This document shows positions 25,661-37,535 of a stretch of 64,000 nt of DNA, in pieces (the first letter of the stretch is position 1; each line of letters begins with the position of its first letter). This stretch comes from Polytrichum commune (taxonomy: Eukaryota; Streptophyta; Polytrichopsida; Polytrichales; Polytrichaceae), in NCBI GenBank assembly GCA_950295325.1, contig OX485806.1, positions 25,358,001 to 25,422,000 of the forward strand. Reading direction: 5' to 3'. The notes beneath the pieces were generated by a model. The model was given only the letters and a program-made list of their open reading frames with translations. It did not search any database and was not told where the DNA came from. Both the position numbers and the translations under genes were made by a program.

Positions 25661-25972
25661 TTTGTTTCACACTATGGTTGTCCAAGTCGAGAGGTTGTGG
25701 AATTGAATGGCCAAACTTTGTTGAGAGTCCAAAGAAATTGGCTAAAAATAGCCAATAAAATATACAAATTGGAGTCTTCAGTTGGGCACAGTGTGAAGCC
25801 TTCAAAGTCCAAGCCCAAAGTCCAAAGGAAGAAGGAGCATCTCACTTTATTCCTTGTTCAAAGCAACCCCTCCAATCTAATGGTCAAGATCTTGTCAATT
25901 ATTTATTTTTATTTTTTTTATGGAAAAAAATTCAATGGCGTCTTGACCTTCGGCCATAGTGTGAAGCAACCC
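25661..25972. mobile_element. Harbinger-like small element, diverged copy
   Basis: Ends resemble those of the element at 34652-35217: left TTCACACTATGGTTGTCCAA, right GGCCATAGTGTGAAGC followed by AACCCTAA. Internal blocks match 34.93-35.08 kb (GTCCAAGTCGAGAGG, then a GTGGA-TGGCCAAA block, plus CCCCTCCAATCTAATGG matched in reverse complement). The left end lacks the GGGCC part, so it is truncated or diverged. Non-coding. Confidence 0.6.
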
Positions 25973-27690
25973 TAAGCCCTCAAACAAAGCCTCAACATTC
26001 CTTGGCCATTTGATTATGAATTTTGGGGACACTATGGATGTCTACTTCATAAAGTAGCTCGATTTGCAGTCAGGTTACCCCTTCATGAACCACTATTTTT
26101 GTTCTATTTTGTCTTCTTGTAATTGAAATCCAAAATTACATGTATAAAAATAGAGAAACACACAATGATAGCATGGATATAAAAAAACATCATGACTCTA
26201 AAAAGATTGTCAGTAATTGTAAATGTTTATTTTCAAAATTATCAATTTGAGGCACCTAGAACTTTGAGATGAATGATCAGCCCGTGTTTTTTTTAAAGTG
26301 TTTACTAACACTTTAGGTTTGTATTGCTTCGTTACCTTCTTGTTTGTTTGAATGTCACCTAAAACCACCATGTATCTTCAAAACAAAAAAATATGGTCCT
26401 TTTTGCATGTGACCTTATTGCACCTAATTTGGTGTCCTTTAGGAAGATCTAAAATTCATCAATTTTCTTGATTTTACATGCATTGTGATATCTATGTTGA
26501 TGTCCATAGGTTGGATTGAACTATGTTTCATCTTGATATATATGTTTGCACACTAAAGGCATTAGTGTTTTTTCTCTTTAACAAGGAATATGCAAGTGTG
26601 ACAAATCACAAATTTCTCTTTAAACATTTAGAAGGAAAAAATTCAACATAAATCAAAGTCACAAAACACTTTTAGGTTCAGTCAGAATACTATTTAAGAT
26701 ATAAAAAAGAGTATCATTTTCTTATATGTACAAGTAGTTGTATTGTTTAGTTATTTCAAAATGTTAAAAAAATTGATAGTTTGAATGTGTGACATTCTTT
26801 TTGGGTAACCCAACCATGAATGTACCCTAGTCGAGACTTGCCTTGAAAAATCACCAACCATAAGTTCAGACAAAATCTAATATAAAAGAGCCCCAAAAGT
26901 AGAGGTGGCCTTGGTGTAGAACGTTGTTTTGAGATCCCCCGTTAGAGCATGGGAAAAATATCAACCCTATGAATTTTGCTCAAACTACATCAAGATAAAT
27001 GGACATGATGTATTATAATTGCATGTTATCTTTGTATCAAAGAATTGTTTTTCCTCGAGCCCTTTCAAAACAACCTTCATGGACACATATATTAAAGCAC
27101 GATCACTTGTCATATAGCAAACTCAATGGTTGAGTTTTATTTTATTAATAAGCTTTTCAATACAATGGTTTTTTAATCCCAAACTCTAGTTGTTGGCCCT
27201 AACTGCAATCGCCCACCCCAAAATTATGATGTCAATATTTTAAAGGGCAACTCGAGTGCATGAAACTAATTTTTTTCCTTGTCCAGTTGCCCGATTCTTT
27301 TTTCTTTCTAGAAGCTCAGTTGCTTGCTATAGAAAAATTTGCATGCTTGCTTTATGAAAAAAACCACAATTCCAATAACAAATCCAACCTTCAATTCAGA
27401 CATAATTCCACCTACATTCAAAGGCACCTTTAAAAAATTGAAAGGCACTCAACATTCTATAATTAATTATGAGCATAATGAAGCAATCAAACACAAAAAA
27501 ACAACAAACAAAGAAATTAGAGTGAAAATTGATGGTTGGTGTCATTCAAAAACAATTGAGCAAATGTTGTAAATGCTATTTTTGTACAATTGCCTACCTA
27601 AAGTTAAAGAAATTGATATGTAACATGGAAGTCTACAAGAATACCACAAAAACATCCTTAAAACAAAAAAAACAAGATACAATTCATGTC
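25973..27690. other. Intergenic DNA, nothing recognised
   Basis: AT-rich with only short frames, the longest being 77 codons at 27339-27572. The 27.2-27.7 kb part may belong to the retroelement that follows, but I see no conserved motif in it. Confidence 0.35.
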
Positions 27691-27699
27691 AAATAAAGA

Positions 27700-29140
27700 C
27701 ATATGATGTTCACCATGGCGACCTCCTTATGCTTCGGCACATTTCTCACCGCAAAATTGAATGTCTTGTGTGTCTTCAACAAATGAGTCCTCAACCCATC
27801 ATGAATTACGTCTCTCTTCACACTCTTGCTCCCAATCGTGATCACACTCATGCACATCATTTTGGATCAATTTTTCTTCCATAATAATGTTACCACCCAC
27901 TTCATTCAGATTGATCCTTGTATTGAGTGTTCCAAATCCAACCAACATAGTAGCTTTTTGGCGTAAACTAATCGCAAAGGTGTGAACCAAATAGTTACTT
28001 TATAAGCAATGCAGTAAGCCCATAATGCTTCCAACAATTTGCTATCCCAATCAATCATAGAATTTTCACAAGGTCTCATTATTTTTTTCTTTCAATTTGA
28101 CTATTAGCTCATGGTTGATATGGTGAAGGAAGATGATGTCTAATTTTATATTTTTATGTTAGTTCCTAAATAACATCATTCACTAAATGGGTTCCACAAT
28201 CACTCACTAACTCTTTTGGGCAACCATAGTGTGTTGAAATATCTTCTTTCAAGATTTTGGCTACTACATGTTTATCATCTTTTCGAGTGGCTTCAGTTTC
28301 TGTCCATTTCGTTACTACCATAATATATTAATATATATTTCATGACTACTCGTAGGATTTATGGGACCAACGAGATCAATTCTCCCTCTTTCAAATGGTG
28401 CAAGAGTTAATACGAGTGTGAGTGATTGCAAAAGGGTCATTTCATTTGCCTACTTTGTAACAAGCATCACATTGTCTTGTGCAAGTTGTGTAATCGTAAA
28501 CAAATGTAGGCCACCGATAACCACTTTGTAATATTTTCATAGCAGCACCATCTCTTGTAGAGTGTCCTCGTGCCACATTATCATGACATTATTTTAGGAT
28601 TAAAGGTATTTTAGACATGGTAACACATTGATGTAAAACAACATCTTCTTTTTCGTATACAAAGTGTCATCAGTGATTGTATAGGGCATTGTTTTAAAAA
28701 TCAATCGATAATTTTGTTTTTCTATAAAATCATGAGAAAATTTGTCACTTTGAGAGATTTAATTGTTTATGCATATTCCTTAGGGATCACATCTATATAG
28801 AATTGTGCATTTGGAAATGAGCCAACAATGGCTTTAATCCAAATCCTTCATTTAATCTTGACATTAATTTTGATCATCATTAGCATGCCTTTTGCTTGGT
28901 CTAACTTCAAATATAAAGTTGAATTCTTGCAAAAATAAGATCCATCTTACTATCTGTCCACTTAGTTGAGGTTTGTTAATCATGTATTCCAACGCATCGT
29001 GATCCACACGAAAAACAAACTCAATACTCAAGGTAATGACAAAACTTTCATATTAAGAAAATCATACCCAAGGCTTCATGTTCCATGACAATATAATTTC
29101 GTTCAACTTGTACTAATTGACAACTAGCAACATAGATGGG
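27700..29140 (-). pseudogene. Ty3/gypsy retrotransposon pol relic
   Basis: The minus strand decodes, with stops, to the RNase H and integrase parts of a Ty3/gypsy polyprotein in the correct order. RNase H (about 29130-28850): YIVMEHEALGMIF, then FVFRVDHDALEYMINKPQLS, then VRWILFLQEFNF. Integrase zinc finger (about 28590-28450): GHSTRDGAAMKILQSGYRWP followed by CTRQCDACYKVGK, the HHCC arrangement. Integrase core (about 28235-28165): ELVSDCGTHFVNDVI, which carries the second catalytic Asp. The C-terminal integrase tail continues to about 27.7 kb. Multiple stops (for example after FLI and after DDQN) make it inactive. LTRs were not identified. Confidence 0.85.
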
Positions 29141-30345
29141 ATGATCATGACCTTTCTCGTCTTTCATTGGACTCTTAGATGTCAACACCGATCACATCTA
29201 AAAAACCATGAGGTAAAAGTCTCAAGCAATTTCTCTTGCTTCTTATGCTTGAATTACAAACCCTTCTTGCACGAGGGATATTTGCCTTTTCAAAATCATA
29301 CATCATAAAACACAATTCTACGTTGCAAGCTTGTTTGTTCAACATCCATGAAACAAAGTCAAGATTCACATCCATACGGTTGAACATTCTATGTCAATCC
29401 ATGAGCTCTAGATAAGTGCTCCCATTGGATCTTGCACAAATTATCCAAACACTTCTCCCTAGACAATCTTGACATAATATTACACAACTACTTGGTTGCA
29501 TTATGTGGGACCGTGTACCACATAAGTGTAACTCACCTTTGATTTGAGATTCCCCATTTACGGGAAACACTCAGGTTGTTTACTTTGAACTGTTCAACAA
29601 GCAACTGTAAACTTTATCATAATTTCTTAATCGGAACCTTGTTCTTTGGAAAGAGACCATCATGTAGCTACTTGGTAATGTTATGGAGCCCATTGAAGTC
29701 ATTGTAAGGGTTAAAATGATGTTATGTACGTGTGTGTGAGAGAGGAGAGCTTGCAATGAGTTTTCTTGAAAGTGGAAGCGAGGGTGAATCACTATAATCA
29801 TGGCATTTCTTTAAGTACGTACCATAGTTCTCTAGCAATTTGGGCAGAAAAATAACTAATTTGAAAAATTATGGGAAATTAATTTCGTTGAGTGTCCAAA
29901 AAAAACAAACACATTCAAAGAGTGCCTATATCACAATAATGCAAGCGCATTCACTGGAATCCAACAAAGTAGCATCAAATCAAAGAAAAATTTGTTGCCA
30001 AGCAAAACCATGACATACAAGTAAAAGACAAACTTTGGAGTAAGGAAAGTTGGTTAAGGGAAGTGTTTAGGTTAATCGTAGCCGCCATAGATGAAATTAA
30101 GAAAATCATCCATGAACTATAGAAATGGCTTGGATAAATGTCTAGCTTATTTTAAATTGCATTTTCAATACATCCAATTTTAGACTATTATGTTACGGAT
30201 GGCTTAACTTACTTTTGCATTTTAATAAATTGTTAGGCAAAAAAATGCCCAAGCTGCTAGAAAGCTAGGATAACTTAGAGTAAGGCCAAAAGACAATTTA
30301 CCCAACTACTCAGGTAATTATACTTGCGGTTTGGGTCCACATTCA
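29141..30345. other. Intergenic DNA, probably further retroelement remains
   Basis: Directly upstream of the gypsy RNase H block, so earlier pol or gag sequence is expected here on the minus strand, but no motif survives that I can identify. Short frames at 29117-29387 and 29580-29801 show no domain. Confidence 0.3.
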
Positions 30346-30767
30346 ACTGCAACTACTCTAATTGTTGTTGTATTTAGTGTCATATGGTATTTATCTCACT
30401 ATGATACCTTTTCCAATGACTTTTTTTTCTTATGAATAAGTTTACAACACATGTCATGGATGATTGGGATTTGATTGAACTTCATATCGATTATTTAAAC
30501 AACATTTGGTATATTATGTGTCCTAATAATTACGTACTAACAAAAATTGTCAATATATGATTGGAATTTGGATGAGAATTCACTTAGTAAGTGCCAATAA
30601 TTGCAACATTGTGAAATTATGATGCCCTGTATTCTTCATAAGAAATGAGAAGCATTGTTAGGTTTACATTTAGTGTTGGTGACACTACACATGTGGCTTC
30701 CAATTAGTTTTGAGCAAGAGAGACAAATCCGGGACACTGAAGACACACTATTTAATGTATTGTGCTA
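30346..30767. mobile_element. Inverted-repeat family T, diverged copy
   Basis: Ends and interior match the element at 62055-63000: left TATTTAGTGTCAT, interior GTCATGGATGAT, ATTCACTTAGTAAGTG, then GTTTACATTTAGTGTTGGTGACACTA and GAGCAAGAGAGACAAAT, right ACACTATTTAATGTA. Diverged and non-coding. Confidence 0.55.
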
Positions 30768-33450
30768 CTCCGTAAAGTCCCTTCTTTGAGATTATATATA
30801 TTGAAAGCTTGTGAGCTCGTCATGTTTTGGATCCTATTTTGAAAGTTGGTTGAAACTTCTTGGATTTGTTTTGCCATCCCAAAGACTTTGAGAACATTTC
30901 AGGTGCCGACATAAGGTGTGTCCATGGGGCTCATACCCCCAATTCCTGGATCAACCTATGCAAGGTTAACTTGGCTACCCGTCCTAGTATGGCAAGTCAT
31001 AAATATGGTTTCCAATAGCTTGACACCACTCTTTGAACATGCTAATTTTAAGCCTAAAGAAAACTTGGGAGACTTTTTGATTACGCTCTCAAACTCATTT
31101 ACGATATAAGCCAATTCAACGGGAGTTGGATCCCAAGACTTTGAGCTCATCTCCATTATCCCACTATTACTCACAATGTTTATCATTTCAAAAGTGTTCG
31201 CATGTTGCTATTGTAGTTAGTTTTCTGGCTACAAATAAAACCCAGGGAATCACTCAGGGAAGACTTAAAAGGTGATTGTAATGATATCTAGGTGTCTCAA
31301 ATAGGATTGATTAGGTAAATGATGGGTTTATTACACTTCATTTCGGATTTGGAATTAACATTTAGATGAGAAAAGTGTAATAAAAGTTAATGTATCTCTC
31401 AATAGCAGTACATGCAATAATAGCAGTCACTCACCTCACTCTAATTTCCCAAACAATAGTCTGGCAGTGGGTTCATTTAATGTAGACATTAGTGCGGTGC
31501 ACAAGCATAGGCACAGCCATAGTCAATTGTCATGTATTTGTAGTACCAATTTGTTTTCTAATTCCAGAGGCGAGGGCCCTCTGGAGAAACCCATGGTCTT
31601 TTCCTTTATTAATCCTTTTAATGTAAATTGAAATGTCCGTCAGTAATCCTTACAAGGTTGGCATGTATTCCTTAATTAAATAATTTCATTAATGCGGCAG
31701 TCCGACAATTGTCTTTGGTTACTTACTTTGCCACCGCAAAAGATAAGCTCATTGCCCTGTTGCTTGCAACATCACTCTTTGATATCACTCTTAATCTCAA
31801 GTGAATAATTCATAATGGAATTCAATAATTAATCATTTGATTATCCTTATGAGAATTCGGTGATTAATATTAATTTATCTGTCAATTAATTCAACACAGA
31901 AGTTACCGTCCTGTAAAGGTTAAGTCTATTGATGTTCGGCTGGATCACTCCCGGCTCCAAGAGACTCCACAGGCAATGGACTGGGTCTTCTGTCCTTTCG
32001 GTTCCACCAGAGCTCCTCAACAGTCTCCAAATGGCAACTCCAGAGAGCCGCTTCGCCTCCAAAGGGTAGGTTGTGGTATAAACTTCGGTTGAGACTATTG
32101 ACCACACAACGTCAAAATCACCGGCACCAGCACTCCGGCGATTGTCCGACTTTCTGCTTTCTTCAATCGGGTTTCTCTCCAGACTATGGCGAAAACAACA
32201 ACAATAACTTACAATCTCTTTGTTCACGTGAAAACTAGATTCCAGACTTTGCTCTTCTTCGGCATAGTGATTCACAATCAAATTTGATCTTTTAGTGCTT
32301 TCACAATTCGGTTGATCACTCAAACAACCTCGTCCTCAAATCAGCACAAGCATTCTAATTTGCTTGTACTCCCTTTAACATGCCCACATCTCAGACTATA
32401 GCAAACAATAACGACCTCTCACTTTCCCTGTGAGGCAGGAACTAAATTGGATTGCAGACAATAGACAAAATCTGGTGCACAATAAAGTTGATTGCCGAGT
32501 TAATAATTCACTTCCGAATGGACCTTGCAATCCTCCTCTGAGCTCTTCTACTCAGACTTTAAATAGGTCAAATCTCACACCAGATTATCGACCAAGGAAA
32601 CTTTTCAAAGTGAGTCCACTCAGGAATCCCTCCTGGTTCAACTTTGTAATTTCCTTCTTGACTGGTTACACAATTAGTCAATAGAATTCTCAAATACACC
32701 TGCCACCGATACACAGTTGAATGATAGACAATGGAAAGCTCTCTTTAACACATACAAGGAGGTTTCAATGACCCTTTAACAATCACTGTTCTCACAACAG
32801 ACAATGGATCCTTGCCATACAAATTCAAAGAAACCTTAAAAGGTTCTGATCACTCAAGAATCCGATCATGGACATTGCAAAACAAATCCAATTATCTCTG
32901 GACACAATCCTTACTCAAGATAATAGATGATGGCACAATTGGCCGAATAGAATTATATTCATCAAAGACAATAGCATATCAAATCGCCAAAGAAGAGAGT
33001 GGTAGTTCTCTCAAGTGAGGTTCAGGCTATATACTTTTACTACGAGAATCCAGGGATTGCACTCCCTCAAATCAGACCATAGCCCTACATATCAAGAGTT
33101 TCTGATATCTCGAGATAATAGCCTAACATTTGCATTCTAGTTTGATATTATCAGGCTATTGTCCTACCCTATTCACACTTAAATCTGAAATGACTATGGA
33201 AAACCAAAAAATATGGACGACAGCTATGATCAACGGACTAGAGATAAACAATTTTTGGATTTTAGTGTAATTTCGTCTAAAAACAACATCTTTCTCCTAC
33301 AATTTCTCTCTTATGTTCTGGTCTTGAAATTCTCTCTCGGTGCTACAAATTAGCTACAAACGAAATAAATTTAAACCAAAACAAACTACACCCACCCACA
33401 ACCACCTCAACTACATAACATTATTTAAATACACGCGCTTGTTCTGTGAA
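30768..33450. other. Unassigned segment, LTR-like leader possible
   Basis: The minus strand has a 145-codon frame at 31886-32323 with GDFDVVWSI, YPLEAKRLSGVAIWRLLRSS and a Pro-poor basic N-terminus. About 700 bases upstream of it on the same strand is a TATA-like AGTATATAGCC (near 33033-33043). GC content across 31.9-33.0 kb is higher than the surroundings. This could be an LTR and leader of a retroelement or a degraded host gene. No reverse transcriptase, protease or known domain was found, so I leave it unassigned. Confidence 0.3.
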
Positions 33451-33452
33451 AC

Positions 33453-33541
33453 TAATAGTATTCCAGGTAGTATTCCCGGATATTCCCTACATTCAGACTG
33501 AGTGTGGGGAACATCCATGAATACTACCTGGAATATTGTTA
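33453..33541. mobile_element. Palindromic MITE, copy 2
   Basis: An 89-bp near-palindrome with arms TAATAGTATTCCAGGTAGTA and TACTACCTGGAATATTGTTA, and inner arms GATATTCCCTACATTCAG and GAGTGTGGGGAACATC around a short centre. The inner block is the same as in the 24272-24436 element, but the outer arms are shorter. Confidence 0.8.
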
Positions 33542-33754
33542 TATACTTACACATTGGTATTGTACTTCGTAGTGGGAAGAGTACTTGGTGTTGTGGTTAT
33601 CGTCAATGCCGCCCCAAATCTCTCCTTAATGTCTAAAAAAAGAGGTAAAGAAATTAACCTACACCCATCAACCAGATGCCACCGTGGTTGTGATTGTGGT
33701 TGAGTGTAAGGTAGATTTGGCTAGTTCAATGCTTGATCTTAAACATACATCTAT

Positions 33755-34105
33755 ATTTGAGCGGTGTATGGTTGGGTGTGAATTCAAAAATGGACACCAA
33801 AAAAAACATGTGTCAAGAAGAGATTGGACTACATGTTAACAATTAGTTAACTAATAATCAACTTAATTTGGGGGGGGGGGGGAGAGGGTAACCTACATAA
33901 TCTCATAATTTAAAATCTCATAGAAAATTCACTTTGACAATGAACATGATATTCATACAAGCTTTCAAAATAATGAGGAGAGTGGCTATGTGTATGATGT
34001 GGAATTGCTAATTATGTCACACTTGTTGCATGTTTCATGTTATCCTACAAGAAGTGGGTCCAAAGACAAAAATGTCCATTCAAGACCCACTTACCTTAAT
34101 TCTTA
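33755..34105. repeat. Dispersed repeat family C, copy 2
   Basis: Matches 21935-22266 and 52105-52436 (TTCATACAAGCTTT against TTCATACAAACTTT, GTTGCATGTTTCATGTTAT against TTGCATGTTTCATATCAT, then ACAAGAAGTGGGTC and CATTCAAGACCCA). A run of 13 G at 33870-33882 interrupts this copy. Confidence 0.55.
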
Positions 34106-34648
34106 TCTTCCTAAAGCGTATTGTGGTTCATTAGATCATCTAGAAACTAAGTTCTAACCTCAATTTCTATTGTACCTAAAAGTGAAGTTGTTTGCTAATG
34201 ATTTAAAGCTCACATTAGTATGGTAGCGATATTTCATAATTTTCATGATTTGTTTATGATCAATTTAGAATCATGAAATTTCAAGAAATTGTGATAAACA
34301 CATGTAATAAAATCATAACGTATAGTCCAAATTTTCAAGATTATATCAAGAATCGATATACACATTGAGGCCAAAATAAGAGTCCATAATAAATTGGCAA
34401 TTCTCAATCAAAGTGACTATAAGGTCTGATACATAATAACGTATCAACAATGGGAAAAAGTTAGTTCATTTTGTTACTTTTAAAATCTTTCTTGAACAAG
34501 TATGTTTTCATATTGGAATGGGATCATCACCATGGATAAGAAAATTTCACGACCAACACAAATGATACTCATTGTGACCTTCCTAGATGTATTGACTTGC
34601 AAGAGACGTCCATAAGCCCAAAACGGGGCCTCTTAAGAAATTAAGGGT
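34106..34648. other. Intergenic DNA, nothing recognised
   Basis: AT-rich, with no gene, bounded repeat or RNA recognised. Confidence 0.35.
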
Positions 34649-34651
34649 TAA

Positions 34652-35217
34652 GGGGTTCACACTATGGCCAAACTTCGAGAGGAGAAGCGTTTGGACCATT
34701 GAAAATGCAGAAATGTCCAAAGTCCGTCCTCTCGGTCTTCACACTAGAGGCTGAAGTCCAAAGGACGTCGCCTCCAAAAGAGCCTAGGTGGCTGCACTTT
34801 TAGGAAGTTATGGCGCCAAGAGTTCGGCCTCTCGAGCAAAGTTTGGGTCGAGCAAAATGCTCGACCCAAACTTCCGTCGAGAGGCCGAACGTTTTTTTTC
34901 ATTAAAATATCAATCATTAACAAGATCTTGGCCATTAGATTGGAGGGGTTATTTTGAGCAAGGAATAAAGTGGGATGCTCCTTTGGGTTTGGACTTTGGG
35001 CTCGGCCTTTGGAGGCTTCACACTATCGCCGTCCAAGTCGAGAGGCCGTGGAGTTCATGGCCAAAGGTTAGGACTTTGGGCTTAGCCTTTGGAGACTTCA
35101 CACTTTGCCCGGCCAAAGGCTGCACTTACTATATTTTATTGACTATTTTTAGCTCATTTCTTTGGACTCTCAACAAAGTTTGGACTTGACTTGGATGGCC
35201 ATAGTGTGAACCGGCCC
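34652..35217. mobile_element. Non-autonomous PIF/Harbinger-type element
   Basis: 566 bp. Left end GGGGTTCACACTATGGCCAA, right end TGGCCATAGTGTGAACCGGCCC, inverted repeats with a short mismatch near the tip. It is flanked on both sides by TAA (34649-34651 and 35218-35220), the 3-bp target duplication of PIF/Harbinger elements. The tip sequence GGGCCGGTT(C/T)ACACT matches the larger element at 44430-48040. Inside is a sharp hairpin at about 34822-34889 with arms GTTCGGCCTCTCGA and TCGAGAGGCCGAAC. A related diverged copy lies at 25661-25972. No transposase. Confidence 0.82.
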
Positions 35218-35222
35218 TAAGA

Positions 35223-35400
35223 TTGGTGTGTTATGTTAATAGATTGGTTCACGTGACTTGTCATATAAGATCAAGTGTCATGTGACGTCCTCTCTAGTGA
35301 GAGGTAACCAATAAATGTGAGTCGATGATGAATAGTGCAGGTCACACTAACCCATAAATTAAGTGTAGTATAACGGATTCCCTTCTATTTTTACATATCG
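35223..35400. repeat. Dispersed repeat family D, copy 2
   Basis: Immediately follows the Harbinger-type element. Shares GACTTGTC, AAGTGTCATGTGAC, GTCGATGATGAATAGTG and TAAGTGTAGTAT with 22984-23395. Confidence 0.45.
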
Positions 35401-35423
35401 TACATAGGCCACTTACCGCTCAC

Positions 35424-36252
35424 AACCACTAACCGTGCACTTTACCGTGCACTTCACCGTTCACTTTTAATCTCGACCATCCAATCTCCGTGCTTCCATG
35501 GTAATTTTGAATCTTTTTATGATTGAACAGTTAAGGAAATTGAAGTGGGAGCTCAAAAATGTTACATTTCAAGATTTAGAAGCAAATGCAAAGAGAATAA
35601 GCATCAAACAAACAATATTGATGCTCCAAGGTGGATCAATTTTCTCGTCAAATTCCAATGACAAGTAAGACAATATTTTCAATTTGATTATGTAAACTTG
35701 ATTTTTGCTTCATTGTATGTCATGTATGTTAGTATGTCAACCTCTCAATTTTTACAAGCATTATTGATTTTCAAATATTCGATTTTGTATGTTGTTACAG
35801 GAACAATGTCCATCAACAAGAAGACCTTTCCAACATCTTGAAGATTCCTTCATTCCCTAAAGCTTCTAGAAGAAAACCTAAGAATCCTAAAAGATTGAAT
35901 CCTCATGGAAAATGCTTAACTTCACAAACATATACTTTGGGAAGGCAAAGAGTTGCAAACGAGTTGGAAGATGAGTTTAACAAGCAAGAAGAGAAGAAGC
36001 AAAGAAGAGCAAACCTTGCAAAAGCGAAGAATGATGAAAAAATCTGGAAGCAGCTTGAAAGGGAGAAGGTAGCAGAATTGAAGAAGAAAGAAAAACAAAA
36101 ATGCCCAACAGAAAATAAGGTTGAGAAAAAACAAGAAATGAGGCTTAAAAGCCAACAACGTCCAACAGTCGTGTTTGCCAAAAAAAAAGAGCTTCTTTTG
36201 TAATGCCTCTAGCAAAAGTTGAATGAACATTGATAGTGCACGGTTAGTGGTT
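35424..36252 (+). mobile_element. DNA transposon remnant with 17-bp perfect inverted repeats
   Basis: Bounded by AACCACTAACCGTGCAC at 35424-35440 and its exact reverse complement at 36236-36252. Just inside the left end the unit ACCGTGCACTT recurs with small changes. Part of the same end sequence (GTGCACGGTTAGTA) occurs again at 36437-36450, outside, suggesting a second nested or tandem end. The interior holds a two-exon reading frame (separate entry). A CENP-B/pogo (Tigger) type is my best guess from the reading frame's basic-acidic tail, but no DDE motif is present, so this would be a deletion derivative. Confidence 0.6.
35533..36203 (+). CDS. Two-exon Lys/Glu-rich protein fragment, possibly transposase C-terminus
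   Basis: Exon 1 ends at 35664 (codons through ...SNSND plus two bases) and exon 2 runs 35802-36203; the intron is GT-AG and the frame is continuous across it. Exon 1 has LRKLKWELKNVTFQDLEAN and ILMLQGGSIF. Exon 2 starts KNNVHQQEDLSNI, then a basic stretch (KASRRKPKNPKRLNPHGKCL), then a long charged coiled coil (EDEFNKQEEKKQRRANLAKA and EREKVAELKKKEKQK), ending at TAA. The order of a short helical segment, a basic NPHGK-LT block and a Lys/Glu/Arg coiled coil resembles the C-terminal tail of pogo/Tigger-type transposases. No start was fixed for exon 1; it may be partial. It lies wholly inside the inverted-repeat element. Confidence 0.45.
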
Positions 36253-36485
36253 AAGGTAGTTAATTTCCAATGCCCAATACAGTTGTATAAAGAACTATGA
36301 AAAGGTCATGATTTTTCAATAAAAATTTCCATTTTGCTTTTCAACACTAATATTAAGTGAACCATTAATTTAATTCAAATACCAAATTCGGAAAATTTTG
36401 CTACCCACCTCAAAAAATAAAACATCAAAGTCAAATGTGCACGGTTAGTAGCATGCCTACGATAGTACTTACAAAACAAGTTAGG
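36253..36485. other. Short intergenic spacer
   Basis: Contains a partial third copy of the GTGCACGGTTAGT end motif at 36437-36450. Nothing else recognised. Confidence 0.4.
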
Positions 36486-36612
36486 GTTTGGTCCCGCGTC
36501 ATCGAGCCGCTGTGAATGAGACATGTGTGGCCACAGGCAGATCCTACACCGTCGATGCACGTGGCCTCATCCAGCGGGTCGTGGCTATTGTGTTGTCAGG
36601 GAGGATATGGAA

Positions 36613-37273
36613 CAGAGTTCGGGAAGTTTTTGAAGCCTTAGTGGCTAATTGCCAGTAGTTGCTACAAAGGGTCGGATTTTTTCCAATTTACATCGGCAAC
36701 AGCCGGTCTTTTGTAAAATCAATCGGCCAATTGCCTATATTCTCATATTCTCATTGGCCAATATCCGATTAAATGGAATTCATATCGGCACTAATTGTTT
36801 TAAAAATGTATGAAAATTTATTAGAAATCATTTCTTAGTACAAAATCTTGAATAAGTGAAAAGAAAAGGCATGTTCAAAACTTTAAATTTGAAGAGTTAA
36901 TATCCTTGGCAGGAATTGAACCTAGCAATGCCTTCACCGCTTGAAGGCCAAGGGTCCCCCAATTCTTCATAGAAGCAATTGGATTTGGTCATGTAAAGGT
37001 TGCATAATTCAAATGGTTTAAGGTTTAGGGTACTTCCTCAAGTGCATCATCAGATGCCCTAGACAAATAGCGCTATGGATGCTTCCGGCTGAAATCCAGT
37101 AACTCACAAGAAGAATCGGCTACATTTCCGGGACATCTTCTGGTTCATTGGCTAATTGCCGGAAGATTGAAATTACAGTCAGATTGCCATCCGATGGTTG
37201 GAAATTTGGACCGGCCATGAGGGGAAATCCATCAGCTGGTAATGAACTAGCCGTCGGTTTTCCCCGAACATAG
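36613..37273. repeat. Direct repeat R1a inside the nested element
   Basis: 661 bases, about 95% identical by eye to 38416-39075. Begins CAGAGTTCGG and ends CCGAACATAG in both copies, so the tips GTTCGG and CCGAAC are inverted. Contains the tRNA B-box-like word GGTTCAATTCC on the minus strand near 36910-36922. The start-to-start distance to R1b is 1,803 bases. Confidence 0.85.
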
Positions 37274-37390
37274 TATGGAACCATGGCCAGCGTGGCACGG
37301 GGGTCGAGGATCCGTGTCAGGTTGCGTCTGCGGCTCACCTGCCGCGGTCTCTCTCTCACCTCCTCGGCTCTCGGTTTGATTCCCCTTTCT
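37248..37390. repeat. Inner inverted-repeat arm A
   Basis: Matches the reverse complement of 38204-38335: CCAGCGTGGCACGG, GAGGATCCG(T/C)GTCAGGTTGCGTC, TCTCTCTCACCTCCTC, GCTCTCGG. Overlaps the end of R1a. The arms enclose the coding fragment at 37.5-38.2 kb. Confidence 0.8.
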
Positions 37391-37535
37391 CCTGCCAGCT
37401 TCCGATTTTCCCTCTGACCTCTTGTGTAAGTATATCAAGAGAATCAAAGCAATGTGTTAACTAGGAGCATATTGTGATCTTCGTGGCCCTTCATTTTGTG
37501 ATACAGATTAGCCGCTACCAAACAATCGTCATCAC

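Noticed and set aside
36905-36960. tRNA-like B-box (GGTTCAATTCC on minus) in R1, also near 38720 and a similar word near 39285
   Set aside because: No A-box at the right distance and no cloverleaf could be folded by eye; the word is part of a repeated element. A tRNA-derived SINE origin is possible but unsupported.
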